A stretch of 64,000 nucleotides of DNA from Laburnicola sp. R22_1 (lineage: Eukaryota; Ascomycota; Dothideomycetes; Pleosporales; Didymosphaeriaceae): NCBI GenBank assembly GCA_014281115.1, contig JACONQ010000014.1, positions 558,001-622,000 of the forward strand, given 5' to 3'. The notes under the pieces were generated by a model, which saw only the letters and a program-made list of their open reading frames with translations, made no database searches and was not told the origin of the DNA. Below, in pieces: positions 48,235 through 58,867 of the stretch. Numbering within the stretch: the stretch's first letter is position 1; each line of letters starts with the position of its first letter. A program made the position numbers and the translations under genes.

Positions 48235-49296
48235 CGTGAAAGAATATAGAGTATTAAAGGCCGTAGAAACAAGATTTATTAAAATTCGACCAGCGAAGTA
48301 CAAGAGAAACGTAGGAAGATGCGCTCAACGCTGCAGAGCCAAAAGCCGGGATGAAGGAACCAGGCAAAAAGAACGAGGAGAAGGGGAGTTGGAGGAGCTG
48401 TGGCGCCGAATGGTGGCGAGTGCCACAAGGCAAAGGCCAAGCTTTGCACGGCAACGCTAACCGCAGACAAGCAATACCCACTGCGCCACGGAAGCACCTG
48501 TGAGCGCGGATCACCTCTGGTTGGCTGACAAAGCGAAACGAGGTTTGACAAGGTACGCTAGCCGACGTCTCGAGTCTCAAATTGTTCCGCACCACTGTTT
48601 GATCTTGGCGATCGTGCACAACTGTTTCCAACACAGATCCTGATACTCAGCAGGTGAGAAACCTTTCCCGTGACGGGGTGCCTACTGCTCATTTTGCTAC
48701 AGCGCTATTTTGAATTTACCAGTTGTGACGAATGGCCGGTCGGAACCGTGGACATGCTTTGTTTCAGTGCGGAAGTACCCTATGCCAGGGCTGGCGTTCC
48801 ACGATGGACGAGCATAATTGGAGCTGGGATATGGTCACTTGTTTGTTACTCCTGCTTCGCTCTTTGGGTACAGCTTGGCTGAATAAGGTGCCGACTTTAC
48901 CGCGGCCCCGTAGAGTGAAGGCGTGTTTACCCAATGATACACTCTCATTCTGGACGTTGGAAACATGGCGCCCACTTCTTCCACCCTCCGAGGCGCTCTC
49001 CGTCTCCCATACCAGACGGCACCGCCTTGCTCCCACTGTCACCCGAGGTCATCATCGATGCCGTCTTCGGTGCTAGTGCTGGATTGACTCAATGCATTCC
49101 GGCGTTAGAGCCAAGATCATGACCAGCAACCGCTCTTGTGCGGAGGGAGGGAGAGCTGAATATAAACCCCTCGTCGCAACTGATCACCCCATCTCGGTAG
49201 GCGTTGATCGTTCTCAAATCTGCTCATTTTTCTTCGCTCTCCTTATTTGCTTCATTCGGCTGGACCACTTTTTTTTCGTTGAGACGTTCCTTCATC
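48235..49296. promoter_or_regulatory. Shared divergent promoter of UstYa and precursor genes
   Basis: A 1.06-kb head-to-head spacer with no convincing gene. The two start codons face away from each other, so one regulatory region can serve both. A consensus TATA box lies on the precursor side. Confidence 0.6.
49161..49166 (+). promoter_or_regulatory. TATA box of the precursor gene
   Basis: TATAAA lies 131 bp before the precursor ATG and is followed by T/C-rich sequence typical of a strongly expressed fungal gene's 5' UTR. Assignment is by motif and position only. Confidence 0.5.
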
Positions 49297-50248
49297 ATGA
49301 GGTTTACCGTAGTTACGCTCCTTCTTGGAGCTGCTAGCGCTTATGTGGTCACCACCGAAAGTGGTATCAGCGACTCGGCCATGGCTGCTCGCAACGTAGC
49401 AAGCGGTGGCAGTCCAGACCATCCTCTCGACGCGAGGGACCCCCACCACAAGGGCTTTGGCGGCCGTCTCTTTGGCAAGGGCAAGAAGCGCGAGGTGGAG
49501 TACGTTGAGGTAGACGCAAGGGCACCACACCGTAAGTCAATTCAGCCTCGAGGTAAGATGTCTACTAACGGTGGATAGACAAGGGCTTCGGCGGCGGTCG
49601 TCTCTTCGGCAAGGGCAAGAAGCGTGATGCAGATGCGCATGTCGACTCCCGCGACCCCCACCACAAGGGCTTCGGCGGCCGTCTCTTTGGCAAGGGCAAA
49701 AAGCGCGAGGCAGAGGTACATGAGGCAGAGGTACATGTCGACTCCCGCGACCCCCACCACAAGGGCTTCGGCGGTCGTCTCTTCGGCAAGGGCAAGAAGC
49801 GCGATGCACATGTCGACTCCCGCGACCCCCACCACAAGGGCTTCGGCGGCCGTCTCTTTGGCAAGGGCAAGAAGCGCGAGGTGGAGTACGTTGAGGTAGA
49901 CGCAAGGGCACCACACCGTAAGTCAATTCAGCCTCGAGGTAAGATGTCTACTAACGGTGGATAGACAAGGGCTTCGGCGGCGGCCGTCTCTTTGGCAAGG
50001 GCAAGAAGCGCGAGGCAGAGGTACATGTCGACTCCCGCGAACCCCACCACAAGGGCTTCGGCGGCGGTCGTCTCTTCGGCAAGGGCAAGAAGCGTGAGGC
50101 ATACGTCGACTCCCGTGCTCCCCACCACAAAGGCTTCGGCGGTCGTCTCTTCGGCAAGGGCAAGAAGCGATCTGTAGAGGTTGAGGCTCGTGATCCTCAC
50201 CATAAGGGCTTCGGCGGCCGTCTCTTCGGCAAGGGCAAGAAGAACTAA
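49297..50248 (+). CDS. Secreted Kex2-processed repeat precursor, candidate dikaritin-type RiPP
   Basis: Exons 49297-49531, 49579-49917 and 49965-50248 encode 285 residues. A signal peptide (MRFTVVTLLLGAASA) and a short leader precede nine units of the form PHHKGFGG(G)RLFGKGKKR. Units 1-8 end in KKR, a Kex2 site; unit 9 ends KKN and stop. Units 2, 6 and 7 have the extra Gly. Linkers after most KR sites are acidic and begin EA, DA or EV (for example EAEVHVDSR, DAHVDSR), resembling Ste13-trimmed spacers. Repeated Kex2-cut units next to a UstYa oxidase gene define dikaritin-like RiPP loci, so the unit (perhaps HHKGFGGRLF or part of it) is a candidate core. The two 47-bp introns are identical and sit at the same place in the unit. 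Alternatives are a linear cationic Gly-rich antimicrobial or signalling peptide, or a repeat secreted protein without modification. Confidence 0.88.
49436..50245 (+). repeat. Nine-unit coding tandem repeat with duplicated intron
   Basis: Nine copies of a roughly 75-100-nt unit make up most of the precursor gene; the invariant part encodes HHKGFGG(G)RLFGKGK. In addition, a segment of more than 100 bp including an intron, around 49490-49595, is repeated without change 386 bp downstream (around 49876-49981). This shows a recent block duplication or gene conversion on top of the older unit repeats. Confidence 0.9.
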
Positions 50249-50581
50249 GTCATTGATCGAGGTGAACCCGAGTTGGATGGCCATTAATTTTCGCTTCCGA
50301 ACGGGTGCAGGGCACGAGTTGCAGCGTTTTCTTACCCTACCTATTTTTGAAATCTCCTTCAACTAAAGTTCGTCACGTATGCAGTATAATAGAGAAAGCG
50401 AAATGATTGAGTATGATTTGAAAGAAATCCTCGTGCGTGTGTTGTTCTCAGTGTCTGATAGAAGTCAGAAAGTCCATGAAGGTGATCGGTGCAACAATGT
50501 CGTGTACGAGGAATAATATAATTTGAAGCGAATTACTCACATACACGCAATAAAGTCAGTATTTGTCTCTTCCGCTGTCAC
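50249..50581. other. Spacer between convergent genes
   Basis: This 333-bp stretch lies between the stop codons of the precursor (plus) and the gamma-tubulin complex gene (minus). It should contain both 3' UTRs. Nothing else was seen. Confidence 0.5.
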
Positions 50582-53379
50582 TCAAGCCGCGAAATACCCG
50601 TTCATCTCCAACAAAACGCCCAACCTCTCTATTGTGTCCTCCTCCGTCGTCCCCTTCCCTTTCCCGTATCCCTTCTTCCCACCCAGCTGTCTGCACACAT
50701 TCAAGAACACTTTGATTTTGCCTCGCAGCATAAGATACAAATCGTGGACGCTTTGCTTTACATCCGTGTCGGGATGCTGTTTTTTCGCGAACAGGAGAAT
50801 AAGTTCGAAGATCTCCTCCATGAGGACCATGACTTTGCGCTGGCGTCGGCGTAACAAGAGCGAGAAGAGAATACTATCAAGACATTGTTCATGTGCATCG
50901 CGAATAGAGGCGAGGCCCTCTGTAATGCGGGTCCCCAATTCGTCCGCTGCGTCTTCTTCGGCTAGGCGGCGCTCAATAGTGGTGACGTAGGATTGGAAAG
51001 CATCCCAGTGTTCTGCGATGCCAGTCTGGAAAATGTATGTCGATAGAGCGGTAACAAAGTGATGCGCTTCCATCCTAAAACGACGAGATTCTGGGTCCAA
51101 ATACTGGCGTGGAAGATGCGCCACAACAAAGATCATGCGCAATAACCGGAGTAGGAACTTGAAAATGTAGTCGTACTTGTCCAATGCCGTAGGAGTTATG
51201 ACGAGGTTCAACGGACTGGGTGGCACGTATTGGAGGCGCAAGAAGTCGAGCGCGTACAATCCGTATGGGTCCATGATCTTTTCCATTGCAGGCTCTTCGA
51301 GTTGGCGAACGGCGAAATTGAGCTGCCCTGGTAGTTCGTCGTTACCCCGTCGCCGCTCTGAGGTTCCGTCTCGCTTCTGCGTTGAATGAAAAAGTGCTGA
51401 AGAGTAATAGCTTTCACTTAATAATCCCATGAGCGCAAGTCTCAGTTCAGAACTGGCTGGCGGCCAACTATCGCGGGAGCCCAGTTGAAGACCCATGTGA
51501 ACCCCGCTTCGCATCTGCCCTTTGTGACGTTCAGCACTCTCACGCTCAGGGTCGAAAAGAGCGGATGCCAGGCCTGACGAGAATACACCATCGCCAATAA
51601 GTTGGTATTGCCGCTGCAGCGCAAGATGTAAACGCAACTTGTGAGAACGGAAGAAGAGGCGCAGAGTGGTAGCGTTGACTAGCTTTGCCTGTGCTGAAAG
51701 AAGAGGTCCGAAAGATAGCGTGGACGTGATCGCGAGCGGTGGATAGAAGATGTTGGACTCTGATTGTTGGGTTTCACTAGGATCAGCAAGTATATGCTCC
51801 GTGAGAAGCTTGAGTTCGTCAGGAAGACCGCTTAGTGGTTGTTTGGGTGGGCCATCGAGAGCCTGCATAGATCCTTGAAGATAATCCTCAAAGTCTACTC
51901 CCATGGTACTTTCCTCAGAAGCCGCCTCGGGGACTTTCGTGTTTGAAGGTTTCGTCGATGGCGAACCGTTTGCAAACTGTAAGATAGCATTCCGCAGATC
52001 ATCCTCGTACAGTTTCGCTTTCTTAGAGATAGATTCGATATCTTGCCAGCCGAATTTCCAGTCCAACGACGGTGGCTGTACATCATAATTCCGTAGTGAC
52101 GCCAGCGGATGCTGAGGGTGATGATATTTCAAGAAGCGAAGGCTGTTGCCAGTCTCGAAGATGGTGCGTCCGTCTTCACGGCTGATAAATCCGGGCATCA
52201 GCTCTGGTTGGTATACATAGTCAAGCGGGCCTTGTTGCTCTGAAGTATCGCCAATGGTAACGAAACCGCCGCGATCTGAGAACGGCACGGTTTCTTGTTC
52301 TTGCCGGATACCAATCCATTCACCCAGTAAATCCAAACTTGGCTGCGCAACTTGACAAATGATCTGGCACGACAGTCGGCGGATATAGTCGTCACCCTCT
52401 TCAACCTCTAGTAGCCGGTGATGAAGAATGGAAGACAACTGTTCGTTGCTTTTGGCATGCTTCACGGCGTCCACTGTTCGTGCAACGTAGTTAAGAATCG
52501 CTCGTGGTTTGGCAAAGAGGCGTTGCAACTGCAGCAGTGATCTGATCTTTCCCGTTTGTCGGCCAAGGTGTTCCTCGAAGGTGGAGAGGAGACTGGACAC
52601 AGCCGTGGCCAAGGCTACTCGTGCGGAGATGGAATTGGCCGAGGCGAAAATACGTTCCACAAACGACCGAAGGTACAGAAAAGTATTGCCAGTATGGATG
52701 AACTGGTTAATGATGCTTTGGGCGGTACGTAGACTGACCCCAGATGTTCTACCGTCCCATATGACAGACTCGAAAGACGGTAATTTGGTGTTGAAGGAGA
52801 ACAGTATAGAAGAGCGTCCGAGACCCAGGTTCCACAGAGACTGTAGGAGCACATTGCCCTTCACAACTCGCCCAGCCGCCGGTGACTTGGCGTGATCCCG
52901 AGCGAGTGCTGCATCAAAGGCGGTGGGGCCGGATTCTGTACTATACGCGCTGCTTGGTTCGACATGGCCGGCGTCTTCAAAAGTTTCCCAGGTAAAAAAA
53001 GGAATATCTTTGTTCGCCGGACCCAACTCCAAGGCCACCTCCCAGACGTCTTCTTCGGGCTCGGGCGGCGGGGTCTCGAGCGATATGGACGACTCGTCGA
53101 AGCTCTCGAGCTCAGGAAGCGGCCCGAATTCGAATGAGGCTATGTCCGGTAATTCCAGTTCCTGTTCGAGAGGCTTCTTGGGCGCATACGGATGGTCTAG
53201 TTTTATGGCAGGAACTAGACGCGGTCAGTGTGGCTCGACGCGTCAGGAGGAGAGGAGGCGCGACGAGACTTGCCATCCAGCTGCAGCGGCGCGAACAACG
53301 ACGAGTGGTACGTGGCGGGGTCTTCGAGGAAGGAGGAGGGCTTCCAGAGGTGATTGCTCGTAAAGGCATCGTCGTCCAT
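50582..53379 (-). CDS. Gamma-tubulin complex component (Spc97/Spc98 family, GCP5/6-like)
   Basis: Exon 1 is 53274-53379 and exon 2 is 50582-53214, giving about 912 residues. The intron (53215-53273) has the donor GCAAGT and acceptor TCTAG, a GC-AG intron. The only nearby GT donor (AAGTCT) gives the wrong phase, while GC-AG joins QLD to VPAIKLDHPYAPKK in frame. The N-terminus MDDDAFTSNHLWKPSSF is short and fungal-like. The body contains the GRIP1/2-type regions: VLLQSLWNLGLGRSSILFSF, HTGNTFLYLRSFVERIF, LRLFFRSHKLRLHLALQRQYQLIGDGVF, and the C-terminal LDKYDYIFKFLLRLLRMIF and AHHFVTALSTYIFQTGIAEHWDAF. These proteins form part of the gamma-tubulin ring complex that nucleates microtubules at spindle pole bodies. 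I cannot decide between GCP5, GCP6 or GCP4 by eye; the family is clear. Confidence 0.88.
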
Positions 53380-53582
53380 GGCAGACGACGCATACAGAGA
53401 GCAGCTGCGTGGTGGAGGGGCCTCGGTATGACGCCAAAATCCAGCGATTCCAGCCCTACGCGGACCCTTGCCAGTCGCTCTTTCCTCCGCGTCCCGCCTG
53501 CACCTGCCTGCGTCACGTCCTCTCAACACCACAAAACACGGCCCGATCGCACCCATCGTGCATCCCCAGCCTTGCTACCGCC

Positions 53583-54475
53583 ATGCCACCGCGGAAGAAG
53601 GCCAAGGCCAGTGCCGCGTCGACGCCGCTCGCGGATGCGCAGCCCAAGACGCCGCAGGACACGGCCGCGCCCGAGCTGGAGCTGGAGCAGCTCAACGACG
53701 CGTGGGCCGACGAACAGGAGACACAGCTCTTCAAGAGCATGATGAAGTGGAAGCCGACAGGTACGCACCTCATTGGTGCCGTGCAGGCCCGCCTTACCAA
53801 GTTACAGGCATGCACAAGCACTTCCGCATGATCTCGATCCACGCCGACATGCGCTCCCACGGCTTTGCGACCGACAACGCCCCGCACACGCGCATACCGG
53901 GCATCTGGCACAAGCTGGGCTCCATGTTTGATCTCCGAGCCCTGGATGAGCGCGAGGAAGCATACGCTCTGAGCGACGAGCCTAATCCTCTCGACCGCAC
54001 AGAGGCGGCCGCGATCCCCGACTTCGAACTGCCCGAGGACGAGTTCGGCGAGATGATGTGGCAGCGACGCTTTCACGGGCCTGACTCTGACTCGGCATCC
54101 TCTCCGCCCCTAATTCCCACCGAAGACGACAAGCAGCTCTACACGCCGGATACGGGCATGCTAAAAGACCTACCCGATGGACTTCGATCGCAACAAGCCG
54201 GGAGCGTAGCCGAGGTGACGCCCCCGCCCAAGAAGGCTAAGAATACGCGCGCAAGCAGAGGTGCTGCAAAGAATGGGAAGGCAGGCAAAGGCCAAGCTGC
54301 AAAGAACAGCAAGGGCCAAGCTGCAGTGTCCAGCTCTGCAGAGGAAGACGATGAAGAGGATGATGATGAAGACTCTAGTTCCGAATCAGAAGAAGACACC
54401 GCGCCGAGCACCCGCAGGACGAACCGCACCAAAGGCAAGGCCCAACCGCCCCCAAAGCGGACGAGAAAACGATGA
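53583..54475 (+). CDS. EAF7: EAF7-like NuA4 histone acetyltransferase subunit (CT20 family)
   Basis: Exons 53583-53760 and 53808-54475 (intron GTACGC to TTACAG, 47 nt) give 281 residues. The CT20/MRGBP domain spans about 37-120 with LFKSMMKWKPTGMHKHFRMISI across the splice and HTRIPGIWHKLGSMFDLRALDEREE. The C-terminal half is disordered and charged, with PPPKKAKNTRASRG, an acidic Glu/Asp/Ser run and a basic end (PPKRTRKR) that may serve as a nuclear localisation signal. In yeast Eaf7 is part of NuA4 with Eaf5 and Eaf3 and affects transcription through histone H4/H2A acetylation. The gene starts only 203 bp from the start of the gamma-tubulin complex gene, a compact divergent promoter. Confidence 0.9.
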
Positions 54476-55836
54476 TTGATATTTGCACAATGACAGGGGG
54501 CGTACTGGCATTGGGAGCATCAGCAGTTGTCAACTGGTCTCCGGAACGCCCTGCCTAGCCCTTCTCACCACAGCTGGAAGACCGCAGTCGGGCCAGCTCA
54601 CATCCTTATCCATGACTATTTCCTCCCATGACAAAAAGGCGGGGTATTTGCGTGCATGGTCTTGTCTGGGTTCACCGAAAGTCTTCCATGGAAAAACAGT
54701 GTTCGCCAATGAGAACTCTGTAGCAAGGTCCAATGCGCCACCGTCACTCTATGCCTCACGAACCCTGAATAGGTCCCACCCGAACAGTCGAAGAGGAAGA
54801 CGAATAAGCGAATCCCAAAACTTGCAGGATCCACGAGCTGTAGAGTGCCCAGTTGATAGCTCACCAGCTCGCGCAATATGCGATCCGAGCCGCCTCTGTG
54901 TGTACCAGCAGTGATCGCGCCAGAAACAATCGTTACAGAATTGGAAGGATCAGAACCAGGTTCAACATGCCATGCGTATCTGATACCATGTCGCTGTGGG
55001 CCTGGTGCCGAAGTTCGTGAATGTTAGGTACGGATGGTTAATCGGGGGAGAGCACGGCCATTGACGACGTTGAACTCGACTGCTAGCAGACACGACGACA
55101 AGCGCGTCCGTTGTGGGGCATATCTTACTCCAAGAGAGAACCATGAGGTGCGGTCTGCATTTATCGTTCGCTTCCGATAATGCACACTCAACGTTCCATG
55201 ACTTCGACGAGGCTGTCGTGAGGTCGTGAGGTGCGTCGCATTTGGGCGCATACTAACTAATTCTAGAATGGCGCCATCATACAATTACACCCTCGCAGTA
55301 TTATGCAAATCACTCAGTCCCGCTTTCTCTTCTGTGCCGTCGTACCACTGTCTAATGGTAACGACGCCATGACCAAACGACGTGGTTTCAATGCTGCCTG
55401 GTCACATGTCCATCGCGTGAGATGTCTATGCGCGATCAGACGCACACTCGGTCACAACATTAGGCACTGAGAGCAGGTCGTGCGATTGGGCCAAGCCGCA
55501 ATCGGCACGAGAGGAGGCGGAGCGAAGCCAAACGATGCAAAGGAAACTTTGGAACAACTTGGGTGCGTGAGCTGAAGGCGATAATGGGAAGGCGGGATCA
55601 GGGCTAAAATGCCGCATAAATAGATGCCGCATGGAACATGGAAAGATCGACTCACCGTCTAAACAGGTCCCTCTTGGCGAGAAGGTACAAGGTGACACCA
55701 CCAGCAAATTAGGGAACCTGCGCAGGACGGAGGTACTCTTAGTTTAAAACACCCCGCCTTGAATTATCCGGGGAGGACACCTCCCCAAGAATATATCTAA
55801 AGAAGCTTTGCCTACAAACTGCTCAAGCCTAGAGCT
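54476..55836. other. Intergenic region, no gene recognised
   Basis: This 1.36-kb stretch lies between EAF7 and the dehydrogenase gene. Frames on both strands look like chance. No repeat or RNA gene was seen. Confidence 0.45.
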
Positions 55837-56888
55837 ATGGCGGGGACCATAATACTTACCGGAGCAAACAGTTCTCTGGGCATACCAGCTGCCGAACATC
55901 TCCTCTCATCCTACCCCGACTACACCGCCATCTTCACCGTGAGGAATGCTTCTGGATACGACGCCAACACAGGGAGACTTCGCGAAATTATCGATCGCTT
56001 CCCCAACTCAAAGGCCACGGTTTGGGCCCTCGACCTCTCTAACCTGACGGCAGTCCACACATTTGCCGACAAGATTACCGCTGCTATCTCGAGCGGAAAG
56101 TATCCTCCTCTCGCCGCCATAATCGCCAATGCCTACTACTGGAATCTCGTCGGCGACCCAGAAATCACCGCAGACGGATTCGACAAGACCATCCAAGTCT
56201 CCCACATATCACATGCGGCGCTCATTCTACAACTCCTCGGTAGCTTTGGAGACCAAGGCCGCATAGTCCTCTTATCAAGCGACGCACACTGGCCCGGCAA
56301 GAGCTCAATGGAGAAGTACCCGCCCGCCATTCCCGACAATCTAGACAACTTGATCAAGCCCGCGTCCGATGCGGACAAGCAAGGCCGCGGCTTCCAGCGA
56401 TACGCCACTGCCAAACTAGCCATCACAACCTGGCTGTACGCCCTCAACCGGTACCTCGAAAAAGTAAGCGAGTACTCTTCTCCAGCCTCGTTCATTCAAC
56501 CCACTAACTCTCTTCCAAGGATGCCTCGCTCTCCAAAATCACCGCCGTAGCCATCAACCCCGGCAACCTCGTCGACTCCCGCGCCTTCACCAGCAACACC
56601 CCACCCAGCCTGCAGCGCATGCAAAAATTCGTCCTCAAGCCCCTCCTCTTCCCACTCAAGCTCGTCATGGGGCCTACGCTGCGCACGGCTGGGGCCGCGG
56701 GTGCGGATGTGGTCGAACTGGCTGTGAATTCTAAGTTTGCGGGGAAGCGCGGCTTCTACACTTTGTTGCAGGAGGATCAGAGTTCGCCGGATAGTCGGGA
56801 TGAGGGGGTGCAGGAGAGGCTTTGGAGGAGTACTTTGGAGTGGGGGAGGATTACGGGGGGGAATACAGCGTTGAAGGCGGGGATTTGA
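55837..56888 (+). CDS. Short-chain dehydrogenase/reductase
   Basis: Exons 55837-56463 and 56520-56888 (intron GTAAGC to CCAAG with a CTAAC branch-like site, phase 0) give 331 residues. A Rossmann opening, MAGTIILTGANSSLGIPAAEHLL, has the TGxxxxxG cofactor pattern of this superfamily. AAIIANAYYWNL stands at the NAG position, VLLSSDAHWPG carries the catalytic Ser, and YATAKLAI is the YxxxK pair. After the splice AVAINPGNLVDS matches the PG motif. The size and the SSLG pattern recall the fungal group annotated as retinol- or protochlorophyllide-reductase-like. The substrate is unknown. It is separated from the UstYa locus by two housekeeping genes, so I do not count it as part of that cluster. 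Confidence 0.9.
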
Positions 56889-58249
56889 GGTGGGGTGGGT
56901 TTTTTTTTTGGTGCGATGCTCCTCATGGTCAGTCGTGGGGTTCGTGTTACGGCTGGCCAATGCTATGGTATGGGGTTTTCATGGTTGGTGGGCTTTTCCT
57001 TTCCTTACTGAGGATAGAGGATTGGTGGATTTAGGGACGGAGTGGGTAACCAACCCCGCTTTGTGTAACATACATTGAAGATCTTCGTTGTGTTAAGATT
57101 CTAACTAAGGTTAAGTCCACACTATATATAGAGAGGAGTAAAATAAAAGGCACTAAAACCTAGTATCTAGTATATAGTAGTAGTAATAAACTATACACAA
57201 AATAATAATAATTTTATTATTAATATTCTGTACGGCATTATTGTCGACAGCAGTTTGTTTAACATACATATCAAATTTTCCTTTCCTGAACTCTATACTA
57301 CCTCCTCCTTGAAAGACACTTTTTTTCTAACCTCTCTTCACCTACCTCTACAGCTTTTACTCTCTGGTGCCCTTGCTTGTCTTTTTTACTTACTTAACAA
57401 TCTTTATATAGATGAGTGTCTAAAAAGCGTTTCGCGGCTGTGTTTGAGTGTACTGCACGCTTGTGGGGAATAAGGCACGATTAGGTTTAAAAAGTGCTTA
57501 GCAGCGTGTTTGAATGTTGTTTGAAAGGCTGAGACAAGAGGAGGATAGGGGATCTTTGCGAGGGAGGGGGGGAAGTGGTGCATTTTTGAACCGGGTAGGT
57601 GGAAATGTGGAGACGTTGTGAAGGGCGCTAGTGCTGGTAGGATGTTGGTTGTTTCCACCCCCCAAACACTATGAGACAATCACAAATAGCAAGGAGACAG
57701 GTGTGTATAAGTAGAGCCCTCCGTCCATAGTAACATCTATCATCTAATTTCCTTCAACTATCACCTGCCTATATAGGAGGAAGTTGTACAACGGTGTTTT
57801 TATAAAGAGGGAGGTCTTATATAGGTTGTTAATAAAAAAAGGGGAAATCTAAAAGACTGCTGATAAAAGCAGTAAGGTATTTAGAAAAGTGATACTGAAA
57901 GAAGGAAGCTGGGAAGGAGTGCTAGAAGGAGGCCGGTTATAAAAGTGCGTGAGTAGATGGACAGAGATGGTGGAAGGGTACTAGTCAAGGAGGGGAAGTA
58001 TGAGAGTTCAGGAGGCACAGGTTAGTTGCAAACGTGAATTGCTGTTTATTTTCGATATCTAGTGCGCACATTGGTCTTGTGCTGCTGGTGCTAATTCGCC
58101 TACAGTGGCGCTTTGGTCCGTGAACCATGTCTTATTCGCTTCATCCAGCTACTACGGTATATGCCTTTGGCTGGTAAAGGCATGTATGTACCTATCAGCC
58201 AATCATCGTAGTCTCGAACGCGTCGCTTGCATCTATGAGCCAATATGAC
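56889..58249. other. AT-rich non-coding region
   Basis: From about 57075 to 57250 the DNA is strongly AT-rich with TA-dense text resembling RIP-eroded repeats, and the next 700 bp are low-complexity with purine runs. No gene or intact element was recognised. Confidence 0.45.
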
Positions 58250-58848
58250 TTAAACAGTCCACCCTTGATCGAACACTGCGAAACCCGGCCATTTGAACTC
58301 GCGGACTTGTTGCTCAGAATACCTATGCCTAAGCGGCTTTTTGGCACCCACCTCGCCTGCGTATTTGCCCCCCTTTCCCGTATCTAGGATGAACAGATCA
58401 CCGCCACCTAAAAGAACTCCAGGCACAACGATATGGTTGACTGGACCTTCCACGCGAAAAACAGCGTATCGTGGCTTATTGAGGGGTGCGGTACGGAAGG
58501 TCGGCAACATGAGTTGGATCGACGGGAGATTGAGCGGCTTCAAACGTTGAAGGAGGGACGGCCAAGTGTTGCCGATGGGGAGGTCAACGTACGCGAGGCG
58601 AGGTTCTGGAGGCCGGGAAAGAGGCCGAGCCCACGCATGATGTCGGTTTCGGTGAAGGAGAAGTCGCAAAGCGCCAAGAAGCGGAAGGTTTTGAGCTGCG
58701 GGAAGGTAAGCCCTTGCATCGCATTGTTCGGCATCGACTAAACAAAGCTTAGTAGACAGCGTGTTATAGAGAGTGGGTCGCGTTCATACTTTGGCACTAC
58801 CGCGATTTCGAGAAACTCGAGGTTGGGAAGTCCGGATAGCCACGTCCC
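58250..58848 (-). pseudogene. 3' part of an F-box/LRR-like gene cut by transposon insertion
   Basis: Read on the minus strand directly after the TA target, this continues the frame of the 63077-63692 fragment: GTWLSGLPNLEFLEIA, then an intron (about 58738-58800, GTAGTG to TTTAG with an ACTAAG branch-like site), then MPNNAMQGLTFPQLKTFRFLALCDFS. A second break follows: a 5-bp tandem duplication (CGAGG twice on the plus strand, 58594-58603) shifts the frame inside LQNL/AYVDLPIGNTWPSLLQRLKPLNL, after which the frame is open to the stop at 58250. The repeated leucine-rich pattern matches fungal F-box proteins with loose LRRs. The gene is dead through the insertion and probably through the frameshift as well. 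Confidence 0.7.
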
Positions 58849-58867
58849 TACCGTGTCCGTGCGCGTA

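Noticed and set aside
48670..49076. Small membrane-like frame between UstYa and the precursor
   Set aside because: It has overlapping alternatives on both strands and no splice or family support, and it lies in what is best read as a shared promoter.
49542..49926. Long minus-strand frames across the precursor repeats
   Set aside because: They are repeat-generated shadows of the plus-strand units. The plus strand has the signal peptide, the spliced introns and the KKR sites.
55837..56888. Short-chain dehydrogenase as a tailoring enzyme of the UstYa locus
   Set aside because: Two housekeeping genes (gamma-tubulin complex and EAF7) lie between them, and nothing in the sequence links its expression to the locus.
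57255..57679. Open frames in the AT-rich region beside the transposons
   Set aside because: Composition is low-complexity and TA-rich. No motif of a transposase or reverse transcriptase was found.
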